From an uncultured Mollicutes bacterium (lineage in GTDB: Bacteria; Bacillota_I; Bacilli_A; Acholeplasmatales; JAEDCM01), in contig CAMVDS010000008.1 of the NCBI GenBank assembly GCA_947166335.1, positions 1 to 32,989 on the forward strand: DNA of 32,989 bases. Direction: 5' to 3'. Position numbers and translations under genes: made by a program. Positions 1 to 7,292 of this stretch are shown piece after piece (positions within the stretch are counted from its first letter, which is position 1; each line of letters begins with the position of its first letter). The notes below the pieces were generated by a model. That model saw nothing but the letters and a program-made list of their open reading frames with translations. It did not search any database and was not told the DNA's origin.

Positions 1-69
1 AACAGGGGTTCTAGCCTTTTTTATTTAATTGTCTACTTTTACTTGACTAGTGCATATTAAAGCCTTTTT

Positions 70-951
70 TTATTGCTTATCGTTTTTCTTTTCTTCTAAT
101 ATTTCTTTTAATTCATCAACTGTAAAAATGTATTTTGTATTACAAAAATTACATACAGTTTCTATATCTTTATTATCATCAATCATTTCAGTTAGATCAG
201 TTTCTTTTAACATTTTTAAGCTACGTCTAAAACTATCTTTACTACATCTACAATACCATTTTAAAGGCATGTCTTTATCTAGTATTTCATAATTGTTTTC
301 ACCAACTAATTCTTTAATTATATCTTCAGGAGTATATCCGTCTTTTACCATTGTGGATACTTCCTTAATATTCTTAAGTTTGTTTTCTAAGGAAGAAATT
401 ACTTCTTCACTACAATTAGGTAATACTTGAATAATAAATCCTCCAGCTGCTAAAACTGTATTATCATCATTTACTAATACACCAAGTCCTACTGATGAAG
501 GAATTTGTTCGCTAGCTGCAAAATAATATGTAAAATCATCTGCGATTTCTCCTGTTTGAAGTGGAGCGGATGAAGTAAAGATTTCATTATTAATTAATGT
601 TTTAACTTCTAAGAACCCATCAGTACCTACAGCATAACTAACATTTATTTTTCCAGTTGAATTATATTGATAGAATTGATAAGGATCTCCTACATAACCT
701 CTAACTGATCCATACTTAGTTGCTTCACAAACAATATCTTTAATTGGTCCGCCACCATTAATTTTAACTGTGACATTTTCTTCTTTTAAAACGGCAGTTA
801 ATAATGATGCAGTAAGTGTTCTACCAAGTGCTGCTGCAGATGAAGGCCATAGTCCATGACGTTTTTGTGCTTCAGCTACTAATTCTGTAGTAACACATGC
901 GTATACTCTAATTTGTTTATCATAAGCCAATGCTTTTGCTAATGTATCCAT
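70..951 (-). CDS. hslO: Hsp33 redox-regulated chaperonin
   Basis: A 293-residue cytoplasmic holdase of the Hsp33 family, which is activated by oxidation and unfolding of a C-terminal zinc domain. The N-terminal part carries the family pattern around GLWPSSAAALGRTL and the glycine-rich stretch INGGGPIKDI. The C-terminal redox switch is complete: C234-x-C236 and C267-x-x-C270 are the four zinc-binding cysteines. Length is normal for the family. The reading frame is open to a TTG at 963, but the ATG at 949-951 is preferred because GGTGAT (955-960) sits just ahead of it as ribosome site. It is transcribed divergently from dusB. In Bacillus relatives hslO lies near dusB in the same direction (recalled from memory), so the neighbourhood is conserved but one gene is flipped here. 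Identification is secure. Confidence 0.95.
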   Translation of the reverse strand: MDTLAKALAYDKQIRVYACVTTELVAEAQKRHGLWPSSAAALGRTLTASLLTAVLKEENVTVKINGGGPIKDIVCEATKYGSVRGYVGDPYQFYQYNSTGKINVSYAVGTDGFLEVKTLINNEIFTSSAPLQTGEIADDFTYYFAASEQIPSSVGLGVLVNDDNTVLAAGGFIIQVLPNCSEEVISSLENKLKNIKEVSTMVKDGYTPEDIIKELVGENNYEILDKDMPLKWYCRCSKDSFRRSLKMLKETDLTEMIDDNKDIETVCNFCNTKYIFTVDELKEILEEKKNDKQ

Positions 952-968
952 AATAATCACCAAATGTT

Positions 969-977
969 ATTATATCA
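969..977 (-). promoter_or_regulatory. Extended -10 promoter for hslO
   Basis: On the minus strand TGATATAAT reads from 977 to 969, giving a TGn extension plus a perfect TATAAT. The predicted start is near 962, about 11 bases ahead of the ATG, so the leader is very short. There is no convincing -35 box. Confidence 0.6.
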
Positions 978-992
978 CATTTTATAATTATA

Positions 993-1001
993 TGATATAA
1001 T
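993..1001 (+). promoter_or_regulatory. Extended -10 promoter for dusB
   Basis: TGATATAAT, identical to the opposing hslO element 16 bases away. It is followed by AGGAGG at 1013-1018 and the ATG at 1026. The two promoters are back to back in a 74-bp divergent intergenic region. Confidence 0.6.
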
Positions 1002-1025
1002 TATTAACTAGTAGGAGGAATCTAT

Positions 1026-2012
1026 ATGTTTAAAATTGGAAATGTTGAGATTAAAAATAGAATAGTATTGGCTCCTATGGCGGGTATTACTAATGAAGCA
1101 TATCGCTTAGTATGTAAGAAATACAATGCAGGATTAGTATATGCTGAAATGGTTAGTGCTACAGGATTAGAATATTCTAACCAAAAAACAATTGAAATGC
1201 TAAAGGTTAATGATGCCGAAAAGCCCTTAAGTATGCAAATATTTGGTTATGATATAGATATGATGGTAAAGGCCGCAAAAACTGTTGAAAAGACTAATGC
1301 TGATATCATAGATATTAATATGGGATGCCCTGTTAGAAAGATAGTTAAATCAAAATCAGGAAGTTATTTACTTACTGAACCTAATCATATTTATGATATG
1401 GTTAAAGCAATAGTTGAAAATGTTAATAAACCTGTAACTGTAAAAATAAGAAGTGGTTTTGATGCTAATAGCATTAATGCTGTTGAAGTAGCTAAACTAG
1501 TTGAAAAAGCTGGAGCAAGTGCTATAGCTATTCATGCTAGAACAAGAAGTCAATTATATGGTGGTAAGGCGGATTGGAATATTATAAAGATGGTAAAAGA
1601 AGCTGTAAATATTCCTGTAATAGGAAATGGTGATATAAGAAGCGCTGATGATGCCTTAAGAATGATTAATGAAACAGGCTGTGATGCTGTTATGATAGGT
1701 AGAGGAGTTTTAGGTAATCCATTTTTAATTAATGAATGCTATGAATTAGTAGAAAATAATAAAAGAATAGATAGACCTAGCGTTAAAGAAATAAAAGAAA
1801 CATTAATTATGCATTATGAATTATTAAAAAATTTAAAATGTGAGAAAGTTGCTATACTTGAAATGAGAAGTCTAGCGACATATTATGTTAAAGGCTTAAG
1901 AAATGGTACTCATTTTAAACAAGCAATCTGTAACATAAAAAAAGAAGAAGAATTCTATAAAGCAATCAATGATTTTTTTGATAATTATAGTGATGAAACC
2001 AATAGTTTCTAA
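1026..2012 (+). CDS. dusB: tRNA-dihydrouridine synthase (DusB type)
   Basis: This 328-residue FMN enzyme reduces specific uridines in tRNA to dihydrouridine using NAD(P)H. The sequence shows the TIM-barrel signature APMAGITNEAYR (residues 16-27), the catalytic cysteine in MGCPVRK (C101), VKIRSG (139-144), the FMN-contacting IHARTR (H170) and the phosphate-binding GNGDI and IGRGVLGNPF motifs near the end of the barrel. A C-terminal helical tRNA-binding domain follows. AGGAGG lies 8 bases before the ATG. It appears to be a single-gene unit: the next gene is 65 bases downstream with its own ribosome site. The assignment to DusB rather than another bacterial Dus rests on overall similarity and on its neighbour hslO. 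Confidence 0.93.
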   Translation: MFKIGNVEIKNRIVLAPMAGITNEAYRLVCKKYNAGLVYAEMVSATGLEYSNQKTIEMLKVNDAEKPLSMQIFGYDIDMMVKAAKTVEKTNADIIDINMGCPVRKIVKSKSGSYLLTEPNHIYDMVKAIVENVNKPVTVKIRSGFDANSINAVEVAKLVEKAGASAIAIHARTRSQLYGGKADWNIIKMVKEAVNIPVIGNGDIRSADDALRMINETGCDAVMIGRGVLGNPFLINECYELVENNKRIDRPSVKEIKETLIMHYELLKNLKCEKVAILEMRSLATYYVKGLRNGTHFKQAICNIKKEEEFYKAINDFFDNYSDETNSF

Positions 2013-2077
2013 ATGCAAACTAGAATGTTCTATTTTTAATAAAGAAAAAAATATATTATCATTTTGGAGGTAATATT

Positions 2078-2968
2078 ATGAATGCAATTGAAGTATCAAA
2101 TTTGTCCAAATCTTATGGAGATATAAAAGCAGTAGATGATATTAGTTTTAATGTATTTGAAGGAGAACTATTTGCTTTTTTAGGAGTAAATGGAGCAGGT
2201 AAATCTACTACTATTAATATGTTATGCAATATCAGTAAGCCTGATAGTGGCACTGTAAAAATATGCGGATATGATTTAGGAAGTATAGAAGCTAAAAAAG
2301 CAATAGGAGTAGTTTTCCAAGGTTCAGTTTTAGATAAAAGACTAACAGTCTTAGAAAACTTAAAATCAAGAGCTGCATATTATAATTTAAGTAAGATAGA
2401 ATTAGAGGAAAGAATTAAATACTTAACAGAATTGTTAGATTTAAAAGATATCTTAAAAATGAAATATATGAATTTATCTGGTGGTTTTAAAAGAAGATGT
2501 GATATAGCAAGAGCTTTAATAAATAATCCTAAAATTTTATTCTTAGATGAACCTACTACAGGACTTGATCCTAAGAGTAGATTAATGGTATGGAAAGCTA
2601 TTGATGATTTAAGAAAAACGGCTAATCTAACAGTTTTTCTTACAACACATTATATGGAAGAAACAAAGGATGCTAATAGAGTTGTAATCATCGATCATGG
2701 ACATATTTTAGTAAATGATAGTCCAATAAAATTAAAAGAAAAATACACTAAGAATTATATAAAATTATATAGCGAAAAAGATAGTAAGGTAGAAGAAAAG
2801 TTAAATACTTATGATTATAGAACAAATGCTTATTACATTCCATTTGATAAAAGTAGTGATGTAATAGAATTTATTGAAAAGAATAAAGATATTCTAAAAG
2901 ACTTTGAAGTAATTAAAGGAGACATGGATGATGTCTTCTTAAATGTTACAGGAAAGGAGTTAGAATAA
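2078..2968 (+). CDS. ABC transporter ATP-binding protein (DrrA-like)
   Basis: ATPase subunit of an ABC-2 type exporter, 296 residues. Walker A is GVNGAGKST (36-44), the signature is LSGGFKRR, Walker B is ILFLDEPTTGLDP and the switch histidine lies in TTHYMEE. The region after about residue 215 is the C-terminal extension typical of the DrrA/CcmA/NodI group, whose members drive export of drugs, lipids or polysaccharides. TTTTGGAGG precedes the ATG by about 9 bases, and a possible -10 (TATTAT, 2054-2059) lies upstream. The stop codon overlaps the start of the permease gene by one base (TAATG), so the two are translationally coupled. The substrate cannot be told from sequence. Confidence 0.92.
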   Translation: MNAIEVSNLSKSYGDIKAVDDISFNVFEGELFAFLGVNGAGKSTTINMLCNISKPDSGTVKICGYDLGSIEAKKAIGVVFQGSVLDKRLTVLENLKSRAAYYNLSKIELEERIKYLTELLDLKDILKMKYMNLSGGFKRRCDIARALINNPKILFLDEPTTGLDPKSRLMVWKAIDDLRKTANLTVFLTTHYMEETKDANRVVIIDHGHILVNDSPIKLKEKYTKNYIKLYSEKDSKVEEKLNTYDYRTNAYYIPFDKSSDVIEFIEKNKDILKDFEVIKGDMDDVFLNVTGKELE

Positions 2969-3870
2969 TGAGACAAATAATAGCTTTAACAACAAGAAAT
3001 ATAAAAGTATTTCTAAAAGATAAAATGACTGTATTCTTTTCACTTCTATCTCCTTTATTAGTATTATTACTTTTCGTATTATTCTTAGGCGATTTACAAA
3101 TAGATTCTGTAAAATCAACAATTAATAACTTTGGTGTTGTTGAATTATTTAGTGATACATTTCCAAAAGATGTAGCTTATAACTGGCTTATTGCTGGAGT
3201 ACTTGGTGTAAGCTGTATAACAGTATCATTTTCTTGCCTTTCTGTTATTATAAATGATAGAGAGCAAGGAATTGAAAATGATTATAAGGCTAGTCCAGTA
3301 TCATACATAAAGATATATATTTCATATATTTTAGGTGTGTTCTTATCAACATTATTAATAATGATTATAGTATCAATTGTTGGATTAATATTCTTAGCAA
3401 TTATTGGTTCACTTAATATGCAATTTATAGATATAGTAATCCTTTATGGATCTATAATACTTGGTAGTTTCAATGCGGCATTATTTGCATATGCACTTAC
3501 ATCATTTATTAAAACAAGTGGAGCACATGGAGCCTTTACAGGTTTAATATGTGCTGTATCTGGATTCTTGATTGGCGCATATATGCCTATATCAAGTTTT
3601 CCAAAACCAATTCAATATTTATGCTCAATAGTTCCAGGAAGCCATTCTGCAGGACTTGCAAGAGTGTCATTATTAAATAATTATATTACCGAGGCCGGAA
3701 ACAAGTCAGTAGAAGTTCAAAATAGTTTGGAAGAATATTTCTCAATGAAGATTAATTTGTTTGGAAACAATATAGATAAAACAGGAATGTTTGTATATTT
3801 AATTGCTTCAACTATAATATTCTTAATATTAAATATAATTATTCTAAAATTAAGAAATAAGAAAAGATAA
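2968..3870 (+). CDS. ABC-2 type transporter permease
   Basis: Membrane partner of the preceding ATPase, 300 residues. About six hydrophobic segments are visible: one near residues 22-41, one at 70-92, several between 110 and 190, one around 195-220 and a last one at 276-296. The soluble stretch containing NDREQGIENDYKASPVS matches the coupling-helix region of ABC-2 permeases, and a conserved-looking PISSFPKPIQYLCSIVPGSH motif occurs before the last loop. The gene overlaps the ATPase stop by one base and ends at a strong hairpin terminator, closing a two-gene operon. Likely an efflux pump for a drug, lantibiotic or lipid, which is inference from the family. Confidence 0.9.
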   Translation: MRQIIALTTRNIKVFLKDKMTVFFSLLSPLLVLLLFVLFLGDLQIDSVKSTINNFGVVELFSDTFPKDVAYNWLIAGVLGVSCITVSFSCLSVIINDREQGIENDYKASPVSYIKIYISYILGVFLSTLLIMIIVSIVGLIFLAIIGSLNMQFIDIVILYGSIILGSFNAALFAYALTSFIKTSGAHGAFTGLICAVSGFLIGAYMPISSFPKPIQYLCSIVPGSHSAGLARVSLLNNYITEAGNKSVEVQNSLEEYFSMKINLFGNNIDKTGMFVYLIASTIIFLILNIIILKLRNKKR

Positions 3871-3894
3871 AATCCCTAGATTTAGGGATTTTTT
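3869..3894 (+). terminator. Intrinsic terminator after the ABC-2 operon
   Basis: An 8-bp perfect stem AATCCCTA (3871-3878) with TAGGGATT (3883-3890), loop GATT, runs into a T tract. It begins directly at the permease stop codon. Confidence 0.88.
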
Positions 3895-3920
3895 ACTTTC
3901 TTTGTATATATTATAAAATA

Positions 3921-3929
3921 TGTTATAAT
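3921..3929 (+). promoter_or_regulatory. Extended -10 promoter of the SMP-30 gene
   Basis: TGTTATAAT gives a TGn extension and perfect TATAAT. The ribosome site AGAAGGAAG and the ATG at 3952 follow within 23 bases. Confidence 0.55.
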
Positions 3930-3951
3930 ATATATAGAAGGAAGCGATATT

Positions 3952-4812
3952 ATGAAAGATAAAACAAAAATAGAATTAGTTAATGATGAAAAATACATTC
4001 TTGCTGAAGGACCGTTTTATGATATTAGAACTAAAGCAACATCATGGGTTGATATTAAAGATAAAAAATTATTTATATTAGATAAAAATAATAAATTAAA
4101 AACTATTACTTTTAAAGAAAAAATAGGTGCCGCAGTACCACTAAGTAGATCATTTGGTTATTTAATATGTGGTGAAAAAGCATTATATATTTATGAGAAT
4201 AATGAAATAAAAGTACTAAAAGAATTAAACGATATCATGAATAGTGGAATGAGATGTAACGATGCTAAAGCAGATAAATTTGGTAGACTTTGGTTCTCTA
4301 CTATTGTAGATGATGGATTCCACGCACCTAGTAGTGCATTATATTGTTACACTAATAGGGAAGTTATATGTATGCAAGATGGCTTAAAGCTTGGTAATGG
4401 TATGGCATGGAATAAGGATAATACTAAATTCTTTTTTGCTGATTCAGAAGAACATGTAGTATATTCATATGATTTTGATTTAGACACTGGTTATATTTCA
4501 AATAGAAAAGTATTATTTGAAATAAAGGATGGAGTACCTGATGGAATGACTATAGATGATAATGATAATCTATATGTTTGTATATGGGGCGGAAGCAGAA
4601 TAGAAGTTAGAAGCAGTAAAACAGGTATTTTAAAAAGAGAAATAAATTTACCTACTAAATTAATAACTTCATGCACATTTAAAGGAGATAATTTTAACGA
4701 ATTATTTGTTACAACAGCAAGTATAGAAGAAAGTGATAAATATGCTGGAAAATTATTTAAGATTAGCTTAGATGCAAGAGGAAACGAACCTTTTTTAGCA
4801 AAAATTGAATAA
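3952..4812 (+). CDS. SMP-30/gluconolactonase-like hydrolase
   Basis: A 286-residue six-bladed beta-propeller of the SMP-30/gluconolactonase/LRE family, metal-dependent lactonases acting on sugar lactones. The four residue positions that matter in human SMP-30 are present: E19 (in LAEGPF), R101 and N103 (in MRCNDAKAD), N149 (in LGNGMAWN) and D197 (in VPDGMTID). E, N and D form the divalent metal site, and R and N line the substrate pocket. There is no signal peptide, so it acts in the cytoplasm. The gene stands alone between its own promoter and a shared bidirectional terminator, with no sugar-acid pathway gene beside it, so the natural lactone is unknown. Confidence 0.88.
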   Translation: MKDKTKIELVNDEKYILAEGPFYDIRTKATSWVDIKDKKLFILDKNNKLKTITFKEKIGAAVPLSRSFGYLICGEKALYIYENNEIKVLKELNDIMNSGMRCNDAKADKFGRLWFSTIVDDGFHAPSSALYCYTNREVICMQDGLKLGNGMAWNKDNTKFFFADSEEHVVYSYDFDLDTGYISNRKVLFEIKDGVPDGMTIDDNDNLYVCIWGGSRIEVRSSKTGILKREINLPTKLITSCTFKGDNFNELFVTTASIEESDKYAGKLFKISLDARGNEPFLAKIE

Positions 4813-4815
4813 AAT

Positions 4816-4842
4816 AAAAATCCCTTAATCAAGGGATTTTTT
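4816..4842. terminator. Bidirectional terminator between the SMP-30 gene and hflX
   Basis: A stem of AAAAATCCCTT (4816-4826) with AAGGGATTTTT, loop AATC, is flanked by T tracts on both strands, so it can stop both convergent transcripts. The hflX stop codon (4825-4827, minus strand) lies inside the hairpin, and the last HflX residues KSLD are encoded by its arm. Confidence 0.88.
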
Positions 4843-6069
4843 ATATTCTTCATATATATGCATATTTTTATCTTTTTTAGTTGCTAATACATTTTTAGAT
4901 TCATGTGTATATTCCATTTTTATGATGTTTTCATTTTCTTTTAATTTGTTTATTAAATCTCCTCTACTATATGGAATAGATAGAGTAACTGTTGATACTT
5001 CATTTAATATCATTTTCTTAATTGTATTAGCTAATAATTTCAAATTAAAACCTGTTTTAGCACTAATCATAATAGCATTATCTTCATCTGGGAAGAACTG
5101 TTCATCAAGTAGATCACATTTATTATAAACATATAGAATAGGTATGTCTTTACATCCTAATTCCTCTAATACTTTATTAGTTACATCAATTTGTAACTTG
5201 AAGTTAGGATTAGCAGAATCTATGATATGTAATATTAAATCAGCTTCTGTGATTTCTTGAAGAGTCGATTTAAAAGAATTTACTAAATGATGTGGTAGTT
5301 TTGATACGAAACCTACAGTATCAGTTAATATAAATGATTGATTATCAGGGAAAGTTATTTTTCTATTAGAAGTAGTAAGAGTAGCAAAAAGCATATCTTT
5401 AGAAAATACTTTTTTCTTATTATCTTGATATAAATCAATTAAAGCATTCATTAACTTAGATTTACCTGAGTTAGTATAACCAACTAAAGCTACAGTTTTA
5501 TCACTACGCTTATTAATTCTATTTTGCCTGCTTACATTTATTTGTTTTAAATCTTCTTCTAATTTATGGATTCTTTTTTCTATTTTTCTTCTATCTAGTT
5601 CTAATTTCGTTTCACCTGGGCCTTTAGCATTAAAGCCTCCACCTTGACGTGATAAACTACTCTTTAAACCTACTAATCTAGGTAACATATATTTATATTG
5701 TGCAAGAGATACTTCAATCATTGATTCATTAGTTTTCGCCCTATCAGCAAAGATGTTTAATATAAGCATTGACCTATCGATAACCTCTAGATTAAGGTAA
5801 TTTTCAATGTTTCTAAGCTGACTTGGTGTAAGCTCATCGTTAAATATGACAAGCTCTATATCGAATGAAGAAGCTATCATTTTTATTTCATCCAATTTAC
5901 CTATTCCAACAAAATAGCCAACCTTTGGTTTATCTAACTTTTGTCTTACTTTATATACATTATTGAGGTTGTTTGCTTCACATAGATTAGCCAATTCTTT
6001 TTCATAATAATCAATTAATCCATCATCATAATCGACAGAAACTATTATGGCATCAAATTTCTCATCCAT
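4825..6069 (-). CDS. hflX: Ribosome-associated GTPase HflX
   Basis: A 414-residue GTPase that binds the 50S subunit and can split stalled or idle 70S ribosomes under stress. The N-terminal HflX domain (about 1-135) holds the family block around VGIGKLDEI. A basic helical linker containing RQGGGFNAKGPGETKLELDRR (about 141-161) follows. The G domain has G1 GYTNSGKS (197-204), the G2-region FATLTTSNRKI, G3 DTVGF (250-254) and G4 NKCD (316-319). The frame opens at a GTG at 6078, but the ATG at 6067-6069 is preferred because AGGAGG is spaced 8 bases before it. Length is normal. It is convergent with the SMP-30 gene and divergent from cdaA. Confidence 0.94.
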   Translation of the reverse strand: MDEKFDAIIVSVDYDDGLIDYYEKELANLCEANNLNNVYKVRQKLDKPKVGYFVGIGKLDEIKMIASSFDIELVIFNDELTPSQLRNIENYLNLEVIDRSMLILNIFADRAKTNESMIEVSLAQYKYMLPRLVGLKSSLSRQGGGFNAKGPGETKLELDRRKIEKRIHKLEEDLKQINVSRQNRINKRSDKTVALVGYTNSGKSKLMNALIDLYQDNKKKVFSKDMLFATLTTSNRKITFPDNQSFILTDTVGFVSKLPHHLVNSFKSTLQEITEADLILHIIDSANPNFKLQIDVTNKVLEELGCKDIPILYVYNKCDLLDEQFFPDEDNAIMISAKTGFNLKLLANTIKKMILNEVSTVTLSIPYSRGDLINKLKENENIIKMEYTHESKNVLATKKDKNMHIYEEYKKSLD

Positions 6070-6089
6070 AAAAACCACCTCCTATAATT

Positions 6090-6098
6090 ATTTTAACA
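6090..6098 (-). promoter_or_regulatory. Extended -10 promoter for hflX
   Basis: On the minus strand TGTTAAAAT is an extended -10 with TAAAAT at 6095-6090. It lies about 21 bases ahead of the ATG and just upstream of AGGAGG. Confidence 0.45.
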
Positions 6099-6128
6099 CA
6101 TTTTATATTTGTTTTAAATTAATTATAA

Positions 6129-6137
6129 TGATATAAT
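6129..6137 (+). promoter_or_regulatory. Extended -10 promoter for cdaA
   Basis: TGATATAAT lies with the ATG only 17 bases after its end. The predicted start near 6144 falls at the GGTGAT ribosome site, so the cdaA message would have an extremely short leader. Confidence 0.5.
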
Positions 6138-6154
6138 TAAATTGGTGATAGATT

Positions 6155-6910
6155 ATGGATATTTTATGGATTATATTAGATGCTTATATCATCTTTGTAG
6201 TATTTCTATTTATTCTATCAATAGTATTAAAGAATAAAAAAATATTTATCTATTCTTTATTTATTGGTGTTGTACTTGGAATTGCTGCATTAGTTGAAAA
6301 GGCTCCAGAAGGAAAACTAAAAATGGCTAAATGGTTATTTACTGATGAAGGATTTAATTTAAGATTATACCTTCCTTTCTTATATTTAGTATTAATCGCT
6401 AAGGAAATGCGTTTTGAATTAGATAACATTAGACCTCAAGAAATTGGCACAATAAGGACTATTTCTAGTTCACAAAGTTCTAAAGGGGCAATTATTGATG
6501 CAGTATATTATTTAGCTGAAAGAAAGATTGGAGCTATCATTACAATTGAAAAGCATAACTCATTAGATCAATATGCTGAAAAAGCTATTCAAATGAATTC
6601 AGATATTTCTAAAGAGTTATTAATTAATATTTTCGAACCTAATACACCACTTCATGATGGTGCCGTAATTATTAGAGGAGATAAGATACGTTGTGCAGGT
6701 GCTTATTATGTATTAACACAATCGGAATCAAGTGATAAAACAATGGGTTCAAGACATAGAGCAGCCCTTGGTATAAGTGAAGTTAGTGATGCACTAACAA
6801 TTGTATGTAGTGAAGAGACTGGACATATCAGTATTACAACAGAAGGTATTATGCTCAGAGTAGCAGATAGAGAAAAACTTGTTGAATACATTGACATGTT
6901 CTTAAAGTAG
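6155..6910 (+). CDS. cdaA: Membrane diadenylate cyclase CdaA
   Basis: This 251-residue enzyme makes cyclic di-AMP from two ATP. Three hydrophobic segments (about 3-25, 30-47 and 68-84) anchor it in the membrane. The DAC domain (about 95-251) has both catalytic motifs: HDGA at 167-170 and the RHR triad at 200-202 within SRHRAALG. C-di-AMP controls potassium and osmolyte balance and wall homeostasis in Gram-positive bacteria. In most Firmicutes cdaA is followed by cdaR and glmM. Neither is here; instead a 59-residue membrane protein follows after 9 bases. The family call is secure. Confidence 0.95.
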   Translation: MDILWIILDAYIIFVVFLFILSIVLKNKKIFIYSLFIGVVLGIAALVEKAPEGKLKMAKWLFTDEGFNLRLYLPFLYLVLIAKEMRFELDNIRPQEIGTIRTISSSQSSKGAIIDAVYYLAERKIGAIITIEKHNSLDQYAEKAIQMNSDISKELLINIFEPNTPLHDGAVIIRGDKIRCAGAYYVLTQSESSDKTMGSRHRAALGISEVSDALTIVCSEETGHISITTEGIMLRVADREKLVEYIDMFLK

Positions 6911-6919
6911 GAGGTATTT

Positions 6920-7099
6920 ATGAAAAGAGTACTTTCAATTATATTTGGCTTTATATCTGATCCATTTAGAAAAATAACAAGTCATATTGATAGCGATAAA
7001 ATAACAAAATATACTTCTAAAAGAGAATGGCTAATATATGTAATTACGCTTATAATTACTGTATTAATGGCTTTAGGTTTTTATTTATGGTTTAAATAA
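6920..7099 (+). CDS. Small single-pass membrane protein downstream of cdaA
   Basis: A 59-residue ORF beginning MKRVLSIIFGF and ending ALGFYLWFK. TAGGAGG sits about 8 bases before the ATG, partly over the cdaA stop, and the intergenic gap is 9 bases, so it belongs to the cdaA transcript. It has an amphipathic N-terminus, a charged middle (residues 17-37) and one hydrophobic segment at about 38-58. A strong terminator follows immediately. It has no recognised family. Its place is where CdaR, the membrane regulator of CdaA, is usually encoded, so a role as a CdaA partner is a reasonable guess, but it shows no YbbR domain and is far smaller than CdaR. Confidence 0.75.
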   Translation: MKRVLSIIFGFISDPFRKITSHIDSDKITKYTSKREWLIYVITLIITVLMALGFYLWFK

Positions 7100-7102
7100 G
7101 AA

Positions 7103-7127
7103 GGACTCCTCAAGGAGTCTTTTTTTT
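7103..7127 (+). terminator. Terminator of the cdaA operon
   Basis: Stem GACTCC (7104-7109) with GGAGTC (7114-7119), loop TCAA, extended by a G-T pair and followed by eight T. Confidence 0.9.
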
Positions 7128-7198
7128 ATACATTTAGTCTAAAAATAGCCTTTTTTGCCTCTTAAATGTAAAGAAAATGCAAAGGAAATCGCTTTAAT

Positions 7199-7227
7199 TT
7201 GACTTTTTTTATAAAAAAAGTTAAAAT
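7199..7227 (+). promoter_or_regulatory. Sigma-A-type promoter of the giant surface protein, with a palindromic spacer
   Basis: -35 TTGACT (7199-7204) and -10 TAAAAT (7222-7227) are separated by 17 bases. The spacer and the end of the -35 box form a perfect 20-base palindrome (7202-7221: AC, seven T, AT, seven A, GT). TATAAT at 7227-7232 is an alternative -10 but would give a 22-base spacer. Confidence 0.6.
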
Positions 7228-7292
7228 ATAATCGATATCTATGGGCAAACAATAAATTGTTTTATGGATATTTTGAAAAGGAGATGATTCTT

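Noticed and set aside
1..69. GGGGTTCTAGCC at the left edge looked like the T arm of a tRNA, and AGCCTTTTTT-ATT occurs at 13 and 61.
   Set aside because: The arm would need mostly G-T pairs and is not followed by an acceptor stem or CCA. The repeated T-rich phrase has no matching 5' arm in the window, so neither a tRNA nor a terminator can be supported.
2020..2036. Possible terminator after dusB (TAGA-ATGT-TCTA then five T).
   Set aside because: Only a 4-bp A/T-rich stem; too weak to call in sequence of this composition.
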